A stretch of DNA of 64,000 nucleotides. It comes from Streptomyces sp. V3I7. Its GTDB lineage: Bacteria > Actinomycetota > Actinomycetes > Streptomycetales > Streptomycetaceae. Position numbers and translations under genes: made by a program. Shown in pieces: positions 44,221 to 55,767 of the stretch. The notes under the pieces were generated by a model that was not told the DNA's origin, did not search any database, and worked only from the letters and a program-made list of their open reading frames with translations. The stretch's first letter is position 1, and every line of letters begins with the position of its first letter. The DNA lies in assembly GCF_030817495.1 (NCBI RefSeq), contig NZ_JAUSZK010000001.1, positions 4,505,001 through 4,569,000 of the forward strand, written 5' to 3'.

Positions 44221-44523
44221 GGCGGCAACCGCCCTCTTCCGCTTCACAAGGTGATGGACAGCGGGAATAAAGGCTACGCCTCCCCGGGCGAGAAGGTCAG
44301 GTCGGGCTGGTCCTTCGTCGCGCAAGTCACATCGGAAAGTGTGTTTCGAGGGTGAATTTGGCGGGAAACAAGCGGGGTTAGCCTACGGCGGGGGTACGGC
44401 GATCAGCGCTCAGGGACCCTGCTGACGTGCGAGGTCGCCGCTCGAAGGGGGCTCGTACCTGCTCACACGTGTCCAGCTGCGGGGACGTTCGTGGATCTTG
44501 TCACTCCGGGGTCGAACTGTACG
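44221..44523. other. kgd upstream region
   Basis: About 300 bp between kgd and the upstream sensor kinase on the same strand. A TAGGCT (44385-44380, minus strand) and an AT-richer patch near 44330-44360 mark the likely promoter zone. The leader is ~160 nt. No small gene is supported. Confidence 0.5.
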
Positions 44524-45633
44524 TCAACCCGATGCGGACAGATCTCCCGGAAGGCTGATGAAGATCCGGCAGCCGCGCTCGGATTCGGCCACGCCGATCC
44601 GGCCACCGTGCAGATCCACGGCCCAGCGGGCGATGGCGAGGCCGAGTCCGGTGCCGCCGTCGCTGCCGGGCCCGTGCGGACGGCTGACGGCGCCCCGGTT
44701 GAACCGCTCGAAGACGTGGCGCCACTCCGACTTCGGGATGCCCGGACCCTCGTCCAGGACCTCCAGCTCCAGCGACTCCGGCTGCTGCCCGCGCCGCGCC
44801 CGCACCGTGACGCGGCCGTGCGGCGGGCTGTGCTTGACCGCGTTGTCGATCAGGTTGGCGACGACCTGGTGGATGCGCTCGGGGTCCGCGTGCGCGGTCA
44901 GCTCCGGCGGGGACACGTCGAGGTGCAGATGGACGTCGGTGCGCTGGTGGCTCCCGGAGCCGGAGGCGATGCCCGCGCGCGCGGAGGCGACCATGTTGGC
45001 CTCCTTGAGCACGCCCGAGAGGTACGGCCACACCTCGAAGCGCCGCTTGCGCAGCGGGACGACGCCGTTGTCCAGCCGTGACAGGTCCAGCAGCGTCTCC
45101 ACCAGCCGGCCGAGCCGCTCGGTCTGCTTCAGGGCCGTGCGCATCGTCTCGGGATCCGCCTCGGCGATGCCGTCGACGACGTTCTCCAGGACCGCGCGCA
45201 GGCCCGCGATGGGGGTGCGCAGCTCGTGCGAGACGTTGGCGACGAGCTCCTTGCGCTGGAGGTCCTGCGCCTCCAGCTCGTCGGCCATCGCGTTGATCGT
45301 CTGGGCCAGGTCGCCCAGCTCGTCCCGGCGGTTCTCCCGCACCCGGCGGGTGTAGTCGCCCTGCGAGATGGACCGGGCAACCGCGTTCATGTCGTCCAGC
45401 GGCGCGGTGAGCGAGTGCGCCACGAACTGTGTGATCAGCAGCGTGGCGATCATCGAGAAGACGGTGATGAAACGGATCTCCGTCTTGGTGGTCACCGCGA
45501 TCATCGACAGACCTGTGGTGATCAGCACCGAGATGACCACCAGTCCGCCGAGCTTGGTCTTGATCGAGAACGGGCGTACGCCGCCCCAGGGCTCCCTGGG
45601 GCTCCTCCGTGGGGCCGGCCGCCCGCCGCTCAT
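44524..45633 (-). CDS. sensor histidine kinase (EnvZ/BaeS type)
   Basis: Membrane sensor of 369 residues with two close hydrophobic segments (LGGLVVISVLITTGLSMIA and ITVFSMIATLLITQFV) and almost no extracellular loop, then HAMP, the H-box NVSHELRTPIAGLRAV, N-box NLIDNAVKHSPP, and GTGLGLAIARW. The small sensor region suggests it reads membrane state or a partner. Start overlaps the response regulator stop by ATGA; together they are one two-component unit upstream of kgd. Confidence 0.92.
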   Translation of the reverse strand: MSGGRPAPRRSPREPWGGVRPFSIKTKLGGLVVISVLITTGLSMIAVTTKTEIRFITVFSMIATLLITQFVAHSLTAPLDDMNAVARSISQGDYTRRVRENRRDELGDLAQTINAMADELEAQDLQRKELVANVSHELRTPIAGLRAVLENVVDGIAEADPETMRTALKQTERLGRLVETLLDLSRLDNGVVPLRKRRFEVWPYLSGVLKEANMVASARAGIASGSGSHQRTDVHLHLDVSPPELTAHADPERIHQVVANLIDNAVKHSPPHGRVTVRARRGQQPESLELEVLDEGPGIPKSEWRHVFERFNRGAVSRPHGPGSDGGTGLGLAIARWAVDLHGGRIGVAESERGCRIFISLPGDLSASG

Positions 45634-46370
45634 GGCGTCGGGGTCTCCAGCGCGTACCCGACGCCGTGCACCGTGCGGATCCGCTCGGCGCCGATCTTCC
45701 GGCGCAGGGCCTTGATGTGGCTGTCGACGGTCCGGGTGCCGGAGGCGTCCGCCCAGTCCCACACCTCGGCGAGCAGCTGCTCACGGGAGAGCACCGCGCG
45801 CGGGGTGTTGGCCAGGCAGACCAGCAGGTCGAACTCGGTCGGGGTGAGGTGGACGTCCTCGCTGCGCACGCGCACCCGGCGCTGCGCGTGGTCGATCTCC
45901 AGCTCGCCGAGGCGCAGGATGCCCGAGCGCGGCGTGGCGGCGGCGAGCGCGGCGCGCTCCACCCGGCGCAGCAGCACGTGGACGCGCGCGGCCAGTTCGC
46001 GCATCGAGAACGGCTTGGTCATGTAGTCGTCGGCGCCGACGCCGAGACCCACGAGCATGTCCGTCTCGTCGTCGCGGGCGGTGAGCATCATCACCGGCAC
46101 CGGGCGCTGGGCCTGCACGCGGCGGCAGACCTCCAGGCCGTCGAAGCCCGGCAGCATGATGTCGAGGATCAGCAGGTCAGGCTGCCAGGCCTCGGCGGTG
46201 TCGACGGCGGCCGGTCCGTCGCCCGCGGTTTGCACGAGGAATCCCTCGGCGCGCAGCCGGGCCGCGATGGCGTCGACGATCGTCGCGTCGTCCTCGACCA
46301 CCAGGACTCGGCGCTGCGCGCCCTGGGTGGCCGCCGCCGTGCCGTTGTGCGAGGTGTGTGTCTGCTCCAT
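45630..46370 (-). CDS. OmpR/PhoB-family response regulator
   Basis: Regulator of 246 residues. The receiver domain has VLVVEDDATIVDAI, phosphoacceptor D70 in LILDIMLPGFDG, and the lysine in YMTKPFSMREL. The C-terminal winged helix has LTPTEFDLLVCLA and TRTVDSHIKALRRKIG. The first ~18 residues are an unstructured extension. It pairs with the kinase by a four-base overlap. No target can be named. Confidence 0.93.
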   Translation of the reverse strand: MEQTHTSHNGTAAATQGAQRRVLVVEDDATIVDAIAARLRAEGFLVQTAGDGPAAVDTAEAWQPDLLILDIMLPGFDGLEVCRRVQAQRPVPVMMLTARDDETDMLVGLGVGADDYMTKPFSMRELAARVHVLLRRVERAALAAATPRSGILRLGELEIDHAQRRVRVRSEDVHLTPTEFDLLVCLANTPRAVLSREQLLAEVWDWADASGTRTVDSHIKALRRKIGAERIRTVHGVGYALETPTP

Positions 46371-46483
46371 CGCCCGCCCCTGAAGTGTGCTTTCCGGAAT
46401 CCGTGGGGTGATCCCATGTCTGCGTTTGACGCTTGAATGATCTGCGTCAGGGCAGCACATTACGGGGACAGGCCGGGCCGTCG

Positions 46484-47161
46484 CTATCCAGGTCGTACGG
46501 CGAGGTGCACGGCGTCCGGAACTCCCCGGGCAACGGGGACCTCTTTGGTACGCACCTGCCGGAACCCGGCATTCCGCAAGGTTTCCTCAAACCCGGAGGA
46601 GGGCTGCGCCGACCATACGGCAAGCACTCCGCCGGGCCTCAACGCCCTTGCGCAGCCTGCCAGTCCGGCCGGGGAGTAGAGGCCGCCGTTGTCCTCGGTG
46701 ACAGTCCAGCCCGGACCGTTGTCGATGTCCAAGCACAGTGCGTCGAATGTGGCACATCTCTCATTGACGTACGTCAGGAGGTCGCTCTCGACGATCTTCG
46801 TCCGCGGGTCGGCCAGCGCGGCCGCGGTCACGGCGGACAGCGGGCCCTCGCGGTGCCAGCCGATCACGGCCGGCTCGCGCTCGACGACCGTGATCCGGCC
46901 CCAGCGGGGATCCGCCGCCGCGTGTGCGAGTGAGAACCCCACGCCCAGGCCGCCGATCAGCACGTCCGGTTCCGCCCGCCCGTCCAGCGCGTCGTACGCC
47001 GCGTCGACGAGCAGCCGCTCCGAGCGGCCGTCGGAGGTGTCCATCAGGAAGCAGCCGTTGGCGATGATCTGGAGAAGGTCGCCGTGCCTGCGCAGGACCA
47101 CTTCGCCGTACGGGCCCTCGCGGCGGTCCAGGACATGGGGGGTGTCGTGCGCGGCGGTCAT
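46484..47161 (-). CDS. spermidine-synthase-like SAM/dcSAM-binding protein
   Basis: Protein of 225 residues with the spermidine synthase fold: GPYGEVVLRRHGDLLQIIANG at the N-terminus, IGGLGVGFSLAHA at the cofactor loop, ITVVEREPAVIGWHREGP, and ESDLLTYVN. The catalytic segment DALCLDIDNGPGW departs from that of true aminopropyltransferases, so a methyltransferase-like or unknown activity is possible. The ATG at 47161 is in keeping with homologues. Divergent from lon. Confidence 0.83.
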   Translation of the reverse strand: MTAAHDTPHVLDRREGPYGEVVLRRHGDLLQIIANGCFLMDTSDGRSERLLVDAAYDALDGRAEPDVLIGGLGVGFSLAHAAADPRWGRITVVEREPAVIGWHREGPLSAVTAAALADPRTKIVESDLLTYVNERCATFDALCLDIDNGPGWTVTEDNGGLYSPAGLAGCARALRPGGVLAVWSAQPSSGFEETLRNAGFRQVRTKEVPVARGVPDAVHLAVRPG

Positions 47162-47350
47162 GGCCCCATCATCCCCGAACGGGGCTTGGCGGGCAGGGGA
47201 ATTACGGAGGACCGCGGCGCGTAGACGTGGAGGAGAGCGCGCGCCGGACAGGTTCACCCGACCGAGGCCGGTCCGGAGGCCGGTCCGAGGTCTTCGGAGT
47301 CGATCGCTCAGAGCGAACAGCCCCTGGGGAACAATGGACGACTCACGTGC

Positions 47351-47371
47351 ATTGAGTCCATGTAACTCAAG
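47351..47371. promoter_or_regulatory. HAIR operator (HspR-binding) upstream of lon
   Basis: ATTGAGT, 7 bp, ACTCAAG: one mismatch from the HspR inverted repeat CTTGAGT-N7-ACTCAAG. It lies 22-42 bp upstream of the lon ATG, over the promoter zone. HspR with DnaK is known to repress heat-shock genes including lon in Streptomyces. Confidence 0.9.
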
Positions 47372-47392
47372 TTGATTGCTCTAGGGGAGATC

Positions 47393-49822
<2,430 letters not shown>

Positions 49823-49842
49823 CGGACGCGGCCGGACGGATC

Positions 49843-49878
49843 GAAGGCCCGGGTCCCGTGAGGGAGGCCCGGGCCTTC
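49843..49878. terminator. hairpin between lon and the muramidase gene
   Basis: GAAGGCCCGGG / CCCGGGCCTTC, an 11-bp stem with a ~14-nt loop, 20 bp after the lon stop and 27 bp before the convergent gene's stop. Confidence 0.8.
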
Positions 49879-49904
49879 GCCGTACCGGTGGCACCTGGCG
49901 CGCG

Positions 49905-50729
49905 TCAGCCGTTGGCGAGGGCCACGACGCGGTCCAGAGCTCCGTTGAACTTGTCGTGATCACCAACCGTCGGGCCGGTCGAGGTGTACTGCCACATGGT
50001 GTAGTACCCCCAGCCCGCCGGCAGCGTCCCCGGATCCGTCGCATACCGCGCGATCCACAGCGGGTTGTTGGCAGCGAAGCCGCCGTAGTTGCCGGTGCAC
50101 TGGGTCCACCAGCTGGTGGCCGTGTAGATGACGGCCCAGCGGCCGGTGCGGGCGTGGTACTGGTTGATGAAGTCGGCGATCCAGCTGACCATCCCGCTCT
50201 GGGTCTTGCCGTAGCAGGCGGCGCCGTAGGGGTTCCACTCGATGTCGAGCACGCCCGGCAGGGTCTTGCCGTCCTGGGACCAGCCGCCGCCGTGGTCGAC
50301 GAAGTAGTTGGCCTGGGTGGCGCCGGTCGTGGTGTCCGGGGTCGCGAAGTGGTACGCGCCGCGGATCATGCCGACGTTGTAGGACCCGTTGTACTGCTGG
50401 GCGAAGTACGGGTTCGTGTAGTACGTGCCTTCGGTCGCCTTGGTGTACGCCCACCGGACCCCGCTGTTCCACAGGGTCGACCAGGCGACGTTGCCCTGGT
50501 AGCCGGAGACGTCGACGCCCTCGGTCTGGGTGGCGTCACCGGAGCTGGGCGTGCCGCCCTGGCCGTCGTGGGCGGCGACGCCCATGCCCATGAAGGCGGA
50601 GCCGCGGGCGGGGGCGGTCGCCGCGTCGGCGCTGGAGAGGGGAAGGGTGAGGGACAGCGCCGCGAGCAGTCCGGCCACGAGGGCGGTGAGGGCGCGGGGG
50701 CGGAGCGAACCAGGTCTGTGCACGGGCAT
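49905..50729 (-). CDS. secreted GH25 muramidase (lysozyme M1-like)
   Basis: Exported cell-wall hydrolase of 274 residues that cleaves the MurNAc-GlcNAc bond. A Sec signal peptide covers residues 1-37 (ALTALVAGLLAALSLTLPL, then ADA cleavage). The GH25 domain starts GVDVSGYQGNVAWSTLW with the first catalytic Asp and has VLDIEWNPYG with the Asp/Glu pair; YYTMWQYTSTG closes the barrel. The start at 50729 sets the basic n-region. It stands alone between lon and the MarR gene. Confidence 0.94.
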   Translation of the reverse strand: MPVHRPGSLRPRALTALVAGLLAALSLTLPLSSADAATAPARGSAFMGMGVAAHDGQGGTPSSGDATQTEGVDVSGYQGNVAWSTLWNSGVRWAYTKATEGTYYTNPYFAQQYNGSYNVGMIRGAYHFATPDTTTGATQANYFVDHGGGWSQDGKTLPGVLDIEWNPYGAACYGKTQSGMVSWIADFINQYHARTGRWAVIYTATSWWTQCTGNYGGFAANNPLWIARYATDPGTLPAGWGYYTMWQYTSTGPTVGDHDKFNGALDRVVALANG

Positions 50730-50947
50730 GACGTGCCTCCGAGGTGTTGGTGGGGAGCCGCGGATGACGCACTGGCGTGAGCATGCCATTCAGTGGTGCG
50801 GCCTCGACGCTACGCACGTAGACCCGGGCTGGGAAGAGGGGCAGGAGGCTGCCGTTGGTCTACTCCTGCGAAATACTTACGGAGCTGCGGCAATGGCGTC
50901 GTTTGGCAGAAACTTTCAGGACCGCGAAACCGATCAGGGGTGCTGAC

Positions 50948-51439
50948 GTGCACGAGAAGGCAAACGGCGACGGACCGCACGTCGCCGGAGGGGTGGCGCC
51001 GAGTGGTGCAGACCAGGAGTTCCTGGATCTGGAGCGCGAGTTGACGGTGCTGCTGCGGCGGGCCCGGGCCAGCCAGGGGGAGATGGCCCGCGAGGTCCAC
51101 CCCGATCTGGAGCCCGCCGCCTACGGCCTCCTCGTGCGCCTCGACGAACACGGCAGCCAGCGTGCCACCGAACTCGCCTGCTACATCGGCGTCGGCAAGG
51201 CCACCATGTCCCGCCAGCTGCGCGCCCTGGAGGAACTCGGCCTGGTCGCCCGCGAACCGGACCCCGCCGACGGCCGGGCCTGGCTGGTCACCCTGACCGA
51301 CGAGGGCCGCGGCCGGGTCGGCAGCGTCCGCGACGCCCGCCGCGCCCGCTACGTCCGCAAGCTCGCCCACTGGGACCGCCACGAGGTCGCGGAACTGGCC
51401 CGACTGCTCCACCGGTTGAACGCGGGCGCGGGGGAGTAG
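50948..51439 (+). CDS. MarR-family transcription regulator
   Basis: Regulator of 163 residues with a central winged helix: LEPAAYGLLVRLDEHGSQRA, ELACYIGVGKATMSRQLRAL, then the wing REPDPADGRAWLVTLTDEG. The GTG at 50948 is the chosen start; an upstream in-frame GTG at 50855 has poorer support. The last seven codons and the stop are part of a 143-bp unit that is tandemly repeated downstream. Target genes are unknown. Confidence 0.9.
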   Translation: MHEKANGDGPHVAGGVAPSGADQEFLDLERELTVLLRRARASQGEMAREVHPDLEPAAYGLLVRLDEHGSQRATELACYIGVGKATMSRQLRALEELGLVAREPDPADGRAWLVTLTDEGRGRVGSVRDARRARYVRKLAHWDRHEVAELARLLHRLNAGAGE

Positions 51440-51810
51440 CCCGCCCTGGGACCGGGCCGGGCTGTGGCTGATTGCGTGTGGCGCCGGCCGGCCGGGTCGC
51501 GTGCTCGCTCGTTTTGCGTGGTCCCGGGGGCGTTGGACCGGCCCGGTTGCCGCGCTGGTTGAACGCGGGCGCGGGGGAGTAGCCCGCCCTGGGACCGGGC
51601 CGGGCTGTGGCTGATTGCGTGTGGCGCCGGCCGGCCGGGTCGCGTGCTCGCTCGTTTTGCGTGGTCCCGGGGGCGTTGAACCGGCCCGGTTGCCGCGCTG
51701 GTTGAACGCGGGCGCGGAGGAGTGGCCCGGGCCGGCTGTCTGCTCCCGGCGTGGGGCTCCAGCCGCCAGGGTCGCGTGCTCGCCCGTTGGCGCGGGCCCC
51801 GGGCGTCGCT
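51416..51810. repeat. 143-bp tandem duplication downstream of marR
   Basis: Unit 1 (51416-51558) and unit 2 (51559-51701) are identical but for one or two bases. A diverged third unit runs from 51702 to about 51810. Each begins with the end of the MarR coding sequence (TTGAACGCGGGCGCGG...GAGTAG), so the gene tail and stop codon are copied. The rest is GC-rich non-coding DNA. This explains the whole 380-bp gap to the phosphatase gene. Confidence 0.93.
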
Positions 51811-51819
51811 GCTCCGGGG

Positions 51820-52608
51820 TCAGAGCTCGGCGTACACCACCGTCGCGTCGTCGTGGGTCTTGCCGCGGCGCAGGAAGGCGCGCTCGTCGCGGTCCGCGGT
51901 CTCCAGGGTGCGTACGCGGTCGATCAGGGCCCGCGCACCCTCCTTGCGGACGAGGGCGAGGCAGTCCGCCCACTCGCCCGCACCGAACTTCTCGACCCAG
52001 CGGGCCGCCCCGTCGGTGAGCGCCGCCAGGGCGCGGACCTCCCGGCGCGGGAGGGTGCCGGTGACCGCGCGGGAGGCGGCCGAGGGATCGGCGGCGGCGG
52101 TGAAGAAGCCGCCCTCCTTGTTGCGGACGGTGGCGTCGGCGACGGCGTCGCTGATCAGGAGGGAGCGAGGGACACGGGAGAGCCGGTCGTCCAGGACCGG
52201 GGTGACCGTGCCGTCCGGGGACTCCAGGAGCAGGGCGGAGTCCGACAGCACCAGGTACTCCACGCGGGCGGCCGACCAGCGGGCCAGGACCACCGTCGCC
52301 TGAGGGGTGCGTGGGTGAGAAAGGTCACAGGTTTGAGCGTGGGCGTCCGCGGTGCGGCTGATGGCGCGGGCGAGGATCTCCGGCAGCGTCAGATCTCGGT
52401 CGGAAACGGTCAGTTCGGCCAGTGCCCCGCCGAGTCTCGCCGTGAACCAGGGAACGGAGTGCTCGCATCCGGTCCCGCTCTCCGGTGGTGTCACCCCGTC
52501 CAGGGCGATCACGCAACCCCCCTGCCCGCAGGCCGGTAGTCCGACAGCGGCGAAGTCCTCGTTGGGGCGGGCGGGGTCGCCGGGTTCCGAAATGACTTCA
52601 GTGCGCAT
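51820..52608 (-). CDS. PP2C-like protein phosphatase
   Basis: Protein of 262 residues with PP2C (PPM) features: ARPNEDFAAVG near the N-terminus, CVIALDGVTPP with the metal-binding Asp-Gly, ALTDGAARWVEKFG, and the closing GKTHDDATVVYAEL. Some metal ligands look changed from the classical DGxG set (here DGVT), so activity may be altered. No membrane part. It is divergent from the conservon kinase, though no serine/threonine kinase is adjacent. Confidence 0.82.
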   Translation of the reverse strand: MRTEVISEPGDPARPNEDFAAVGLPACGQGGCVIALDGVTPPESGTGCEHSVPWFTARLGGALAELTVSDRDLTLPEILARAISRTADAHAQTCDLSHPRTPQATVVLARWSAARVEYLVLSDSALLLESPDGTVTPVLDDRLSRVPRSLLISDAVADATVRNKEGGFFTAAADPSAASRAVTGTLPRREVRALAALTDGAARWVEKFGAGEWADCLALVRKEGARALIDRVRTLETADRDERAFLRRGKTHDDATVVYAEL

Positions 52609-52980
52609 CGGGTCAGTCTGCACGAGCCCTTCACAGGCGCCGCCAAAGGACGGCATCCGTTCCCGAATTGACGCCCGCGGGCCTGGTCGCCGCCGGGTTT
52701 GTGCGGGATTGGACCGTTCCGGGAAGGCGTGGCGGCGAATACTGCCAAAGGCTGCCCCCCGAGTCCAACCGGCCCGCCGGAAGACGTTCATGTGGCCGGT
52801 CGAGTAACTTGCCCGTCAACTCCCCTCCGAGGTTCACTCCTTGAGGTGGCGGGTCAGGTGATGCTCGACCACTGACCACTGGCACTGGGAGTGTCGGGCA
52901 CCGGCCGTACGGGTCGTACGCGCCGGCCCGGCATCGACTTGACGGAGTGCCACCCGGGCCCATGGGTACACGAGTTCAGA
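52609..52980. other. conservon upstream region with a candidate promoter
   Basis: 372-bp divergent gap. Near its right end, -35 TTGACG (52939-52944) and -10-like TGGGTA (52963-52968) are 18 bp apart, about 12 nt before the cvnA ATG, implying a very short leader. A GTG-started frame from 52891 is in phase with cvnA but has no ribosome site. Nothing else recognised. Confidence 0.5.
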
Positions 52981-55767
52981 ATGCGAGCACCGGTGCAGAA
53001 AAAGCGGCCTCGGCGCAAAGGCAATCAGACGGCTCCTGAGGGGGCCGCCGAGCGCACCCCCGTCGGCCGTGGCCGGCCGACCCACGTACGCAACCGGCTC
53101 ATCGTCGTCGTGGCCGTCGTGGCCGCCGCGACGGCAGCCGCGGGCGCCCCGTCCGTCCTGGCCGCCTCCGGGCAGGTGAGCGACTCCCAGGAGCTGGTGA
53201 CCCTCGCCGGGCGCACCCAGGACGCCCTCGCGCTCGCCCACTCCCTGGCCGACGAGCGCGACGAGGTCACCTCCTACATCGCGGCCGGACGCCCCAGGAC
53301 CAGCGCGCCCTCCGGGCAGCGCAGCGCCCGCGTCGACCGGCAGGTCGCCGAACTGCGCGCGGAATCCGGCGCCCCCGCCTCGCTGCGCGAGGACCTCGAC
53401 GCCGTCAAGACCGCGCGCGAGAACGCCCTGAGCGGCAAGAGCACGGCACTGGAGGCGCACCAGGCGTACACCGACGTCATCGTCGGACTGCACCAGCTCG
53501 CCGAGCAGCTGGCCGAGCGGATGTCCGCCCGGTCGGGCTCCGGCGCCTACGCGCTCGTCGACCTGGACGCGGCCGTCCAGCAGTCCGCCGCCGCCCGCGG
53601 TCTGCTCCTCGCCGCCCTCAACGTCCCGGGGACCCCCCAGACGGTCGTCAGCCCGGTCACCGGTCTGCCCGTCACGACCACCGTCCCCACCGCGCAGGGC
53701 AGAAAGCAGCGCGACGCGCTCACCGCCGTCGCCCAGCAGGCCCGGCTGCGGGCCGACGCCGCGCTCGCCGACTTCCGCGACAGCGCGCCCGACTCCGCCG
53801 TGGCCTCGTACGACTCCACGGTCACCGGCACGGACGTCAACTCCGCCGCGAGGTACCTCGCCGTCCTCACCGCGCAGCCGACGCTCTCCACGAACGGCGC
53901 GGCGGTCAGCGCCAAGAGGCTGGACGCGGCCCTGTCCGCCCGCGTCGACCTGATGCGCGGCGCCGAGTCCGCCCTCTACAACCGGCGCGCCAAGGACCTC
54001 GCCCAGACGCGGGACGAGGACGTCACCGCGCTGGAGATCCGCATCGCGGTGCTCGGCGCCCTGATGCTGGTCTCCATCGGCGTCTCCACCGCCATGGCGC
54101 GCACCCTCACCCAGCCGCTCTCGGTGCTGCGCCGCGGCTCCGCCCGCCTCGCCCAGGCCGCGGACCCGCTGGCCGAGGAACCGATCAAGTACACCGGCCG
54201 CAACGACGAGTTCGCCCAGGTCGTCCGCTCCGTCAACGCCCTGCAGGCGTACGCCGAGACCCTGCGCGCCGGCGCCGCCCCCCTCAACGAGCGCATCGCC
54301 ACGCTGGAGTCCGACCGCAAGCACCTGGTCGCCCAACGCCAGCAGATGGCGGACGCCCGTGAGAAGCTGCGCGCGGAACTCGCCCACGCCACCGAGCAGA
54401 TGGAGCAGCTCCGCCTCAGCATCGGCGGCACGTTCGTCAACCTCGCCCTGCGCACGCTGGGCCTGGTGGAGCGCCAACTGGCCGTCATCGAGAGCCTGGA
54501 GGAGCGCGAGCAGGACCCCGACCGGCTCGCCACCCTCTACAAGCTCGACCACTTCGCCACGGTCATGCGCCGGTACAGCGAGAACCTCCTGGTCCTCACC
54601 GGCACCGAGCACCTCCAGCAGCGCCCCGACCCGGTCCCGCTCGTCGACGTCGTGCGCGCCGCGGTCAGCGAGGTCGAGCGCTACGAGCGCGTCCGGATCG
54701 CCGCGCTCCCCCCGCACGCCCATGTGGCGGGCTTCGTGGCCGACGACCTCTCCCACCTGCTGGCCGAACTCATGGAGAACGCCACCGCGTTCTCCCCGCC
54801 GGACATGCCCGTCGAGGTCTCCGGCTGGCTGCTGGAGAGCGGCGAGATCATGCTCTCCGTGCAGGACGAGGGCATCGGCATGACCGAGGAGCGCATGGCG
54901 CGCCTCAACGCACGCCTCACCGCCTTCGACCCCGAAAGCCCGTACGACCACGAGGGCGGCGACGGCCTCGGCCTCGGCCTGTACGTCGTGGCCCGCCTCG
55001 CGCACCGCCACGGTGTCCGCGTCCAGCTGCGCGAGCAGAAGCAGGGCGGAGTGGCGGCGGTCGTCGTCCTCACCCCGTCCCTGCTGGCGCAGGCCCCGGC
55101 CACGGCCGGCCCGGCCACCACCGTGCGCGGCGGCGGGCAGGGCTACTCCCTGCCGGGAGCGGACGCCGAGGCCAACTCCAACGTCCTCCCGGCCCGTCCG
55201 GTCCAGGGGGACCCGCTGGTCGCCCTCGCCGAGAAGGCCGTACGGGACGCGGGACAGGCTCCGACGACAGGCGACACGACCGCCCCGACCGCCGCCCCGG
55301 CCACCCCCCTGGCCCCTGCGGAGACCCCGGCCGAGAGCACGATGGAGCTGATGGCCCCGGTGGCCCCCGCGGGCCCCATCGCCCCCGCGGACCCCGTGAC
55401 CCCCGCGGACCTCTACGCGATAGGCCCCGACATCCACGAGCGGACCCCGGACGCCACCGCGCCCGGCACCTCCGGCACCTCCCCGGCGTCCGACGACGCC
55501 GCCGAGGAGGAGGTCATCACCAACAAGGGCCTTCCCAAGCGCACACCCAAGATCACCGCACCCGTCCAGGCCCCGCGCCAGCGGACCGGCTCCGTCGACG
55601 CCGAAGCCCTGCGGCGACGGCTCGGCGGCTTCCACCGCGGTGCGGACGCCGGCCGCCGTGACGTCGAGGCGGAGATCGAACAGACGACCCGCAACCAACG
55701 GCCCGACGCCGCACCACCCCAGGCGCAAGCAGCCGCGGGGGGCACAGTCGAGGAGGCAACCAGTTGA
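52981..55767 (+). CDS. cvnA: CvnA, nitrate/sulfate-sensor-type histidine kinase of a conservon
   Basis: Membrane histidine kinase of 928 residues. Basic N-terminus, TM1 (LIVVVAVVAAATAAAGAPSV), a large extracellular helical sensor (~60-345), TM2 (IAVLGALMLVSIGVSTAMA), HAMP, a DHp-like region with YKLDHFATVMRRYSENLLVL, and HATPase boxes LLAELMENATAFSPP and GDGLGLGLYVVARLA. The last ~230 residues are a Pro/Thr-rich tail. First gene of a four-gene conservon, a set that works as a membrane complex like a G-protein-coupled system. The stop overlaps cvnB (TTGA). Confidence 0.92.
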   Translation: MRAPVQKKRPRRKGNQTAPEGAAERTPVGRGRPTHVRNRLIVVVAVVAAATAAAGAPSVLAASGQVSDSQELVTLAGRTQDALALAHSLADERDEVTSYIAAGRPRTSAPSGQRSARVDRQVAELRAESGAPASLREDLDAVKTARENALSGKSTALEAHQAYTDVIVGLHQLAEQLAERMSARSGSGAYALVDLDAAVQQSAAARGLLLAALNVPGTPQTVVSPVTGLPVTTTVPTAQGRKQRDALTAVAQQARLRADAALADFRDSAPDSAVASYDSTVTGTDVNSAARYLAVLTAQPTLSTNGAAVSAKRLDAALSARVDLMRGAESALYNRRAKDLAQTRDEDVTALEIRIAVLGALMLVSIGVSTAMARTLTQPLSVLRRGSARLAQAADPLAEEPIKYTGRNDEFAQVVRSVNALQAYAETLRAGAAPLNERIATLESDRKHLVAQRQQMADAREKLRAELAHATEQMEQLRLSIGGTFVNLALRTLGLVERQLAVIESLEEREQDPDRLATLYKLDHFATVMRRYSENLLVLTGTEHLQQRPDPVPLVDVVRAAVSEVERYERVRIAALPPHAHVAGFVADDLSHLLAELMENATAFSPPDMPVEVSGWLLESGEIMLSVQDEGIGMTEERMARLNARLTAFDPESPYDHEGGDGLGLGLYVVARLAHRHGVRVQLREQKQGGVAAVVVLTPSLLAQAPATAGPATTVRGGGQGYSLPGADAEANSNVLPARPVQGDPLVALAEKAVRDAGQAPTTGDTTAPTAAPATPLAPAETPAESTMELMAPVAPAGPIAPADPVTPADLYAIGPDIHERTPDATAPGTSGTSPASDDAAEEEVITNKGLPKRTPKITAPVQAPRQRTGSVDAEALRRRLGGFHRGADAGRRDVEAEIEQTTRNQRPDAAPPQAQAAAGGTVEEATS

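Noticed and set aside
40021..44355. 1444-codon plus-strand frame covering MITE copy 2 and kgd
   Set aside because: Runs through the MITE and the full antisense of kgd; it has no motifs and exists only because stop codons are rare in this frame at high GC.
52834..55728. 964-codon minus-strand frame opposite cvnA
   Set aside because: Gly/Arg/Val-rich antisense shadow of a well-supported kinase gene.
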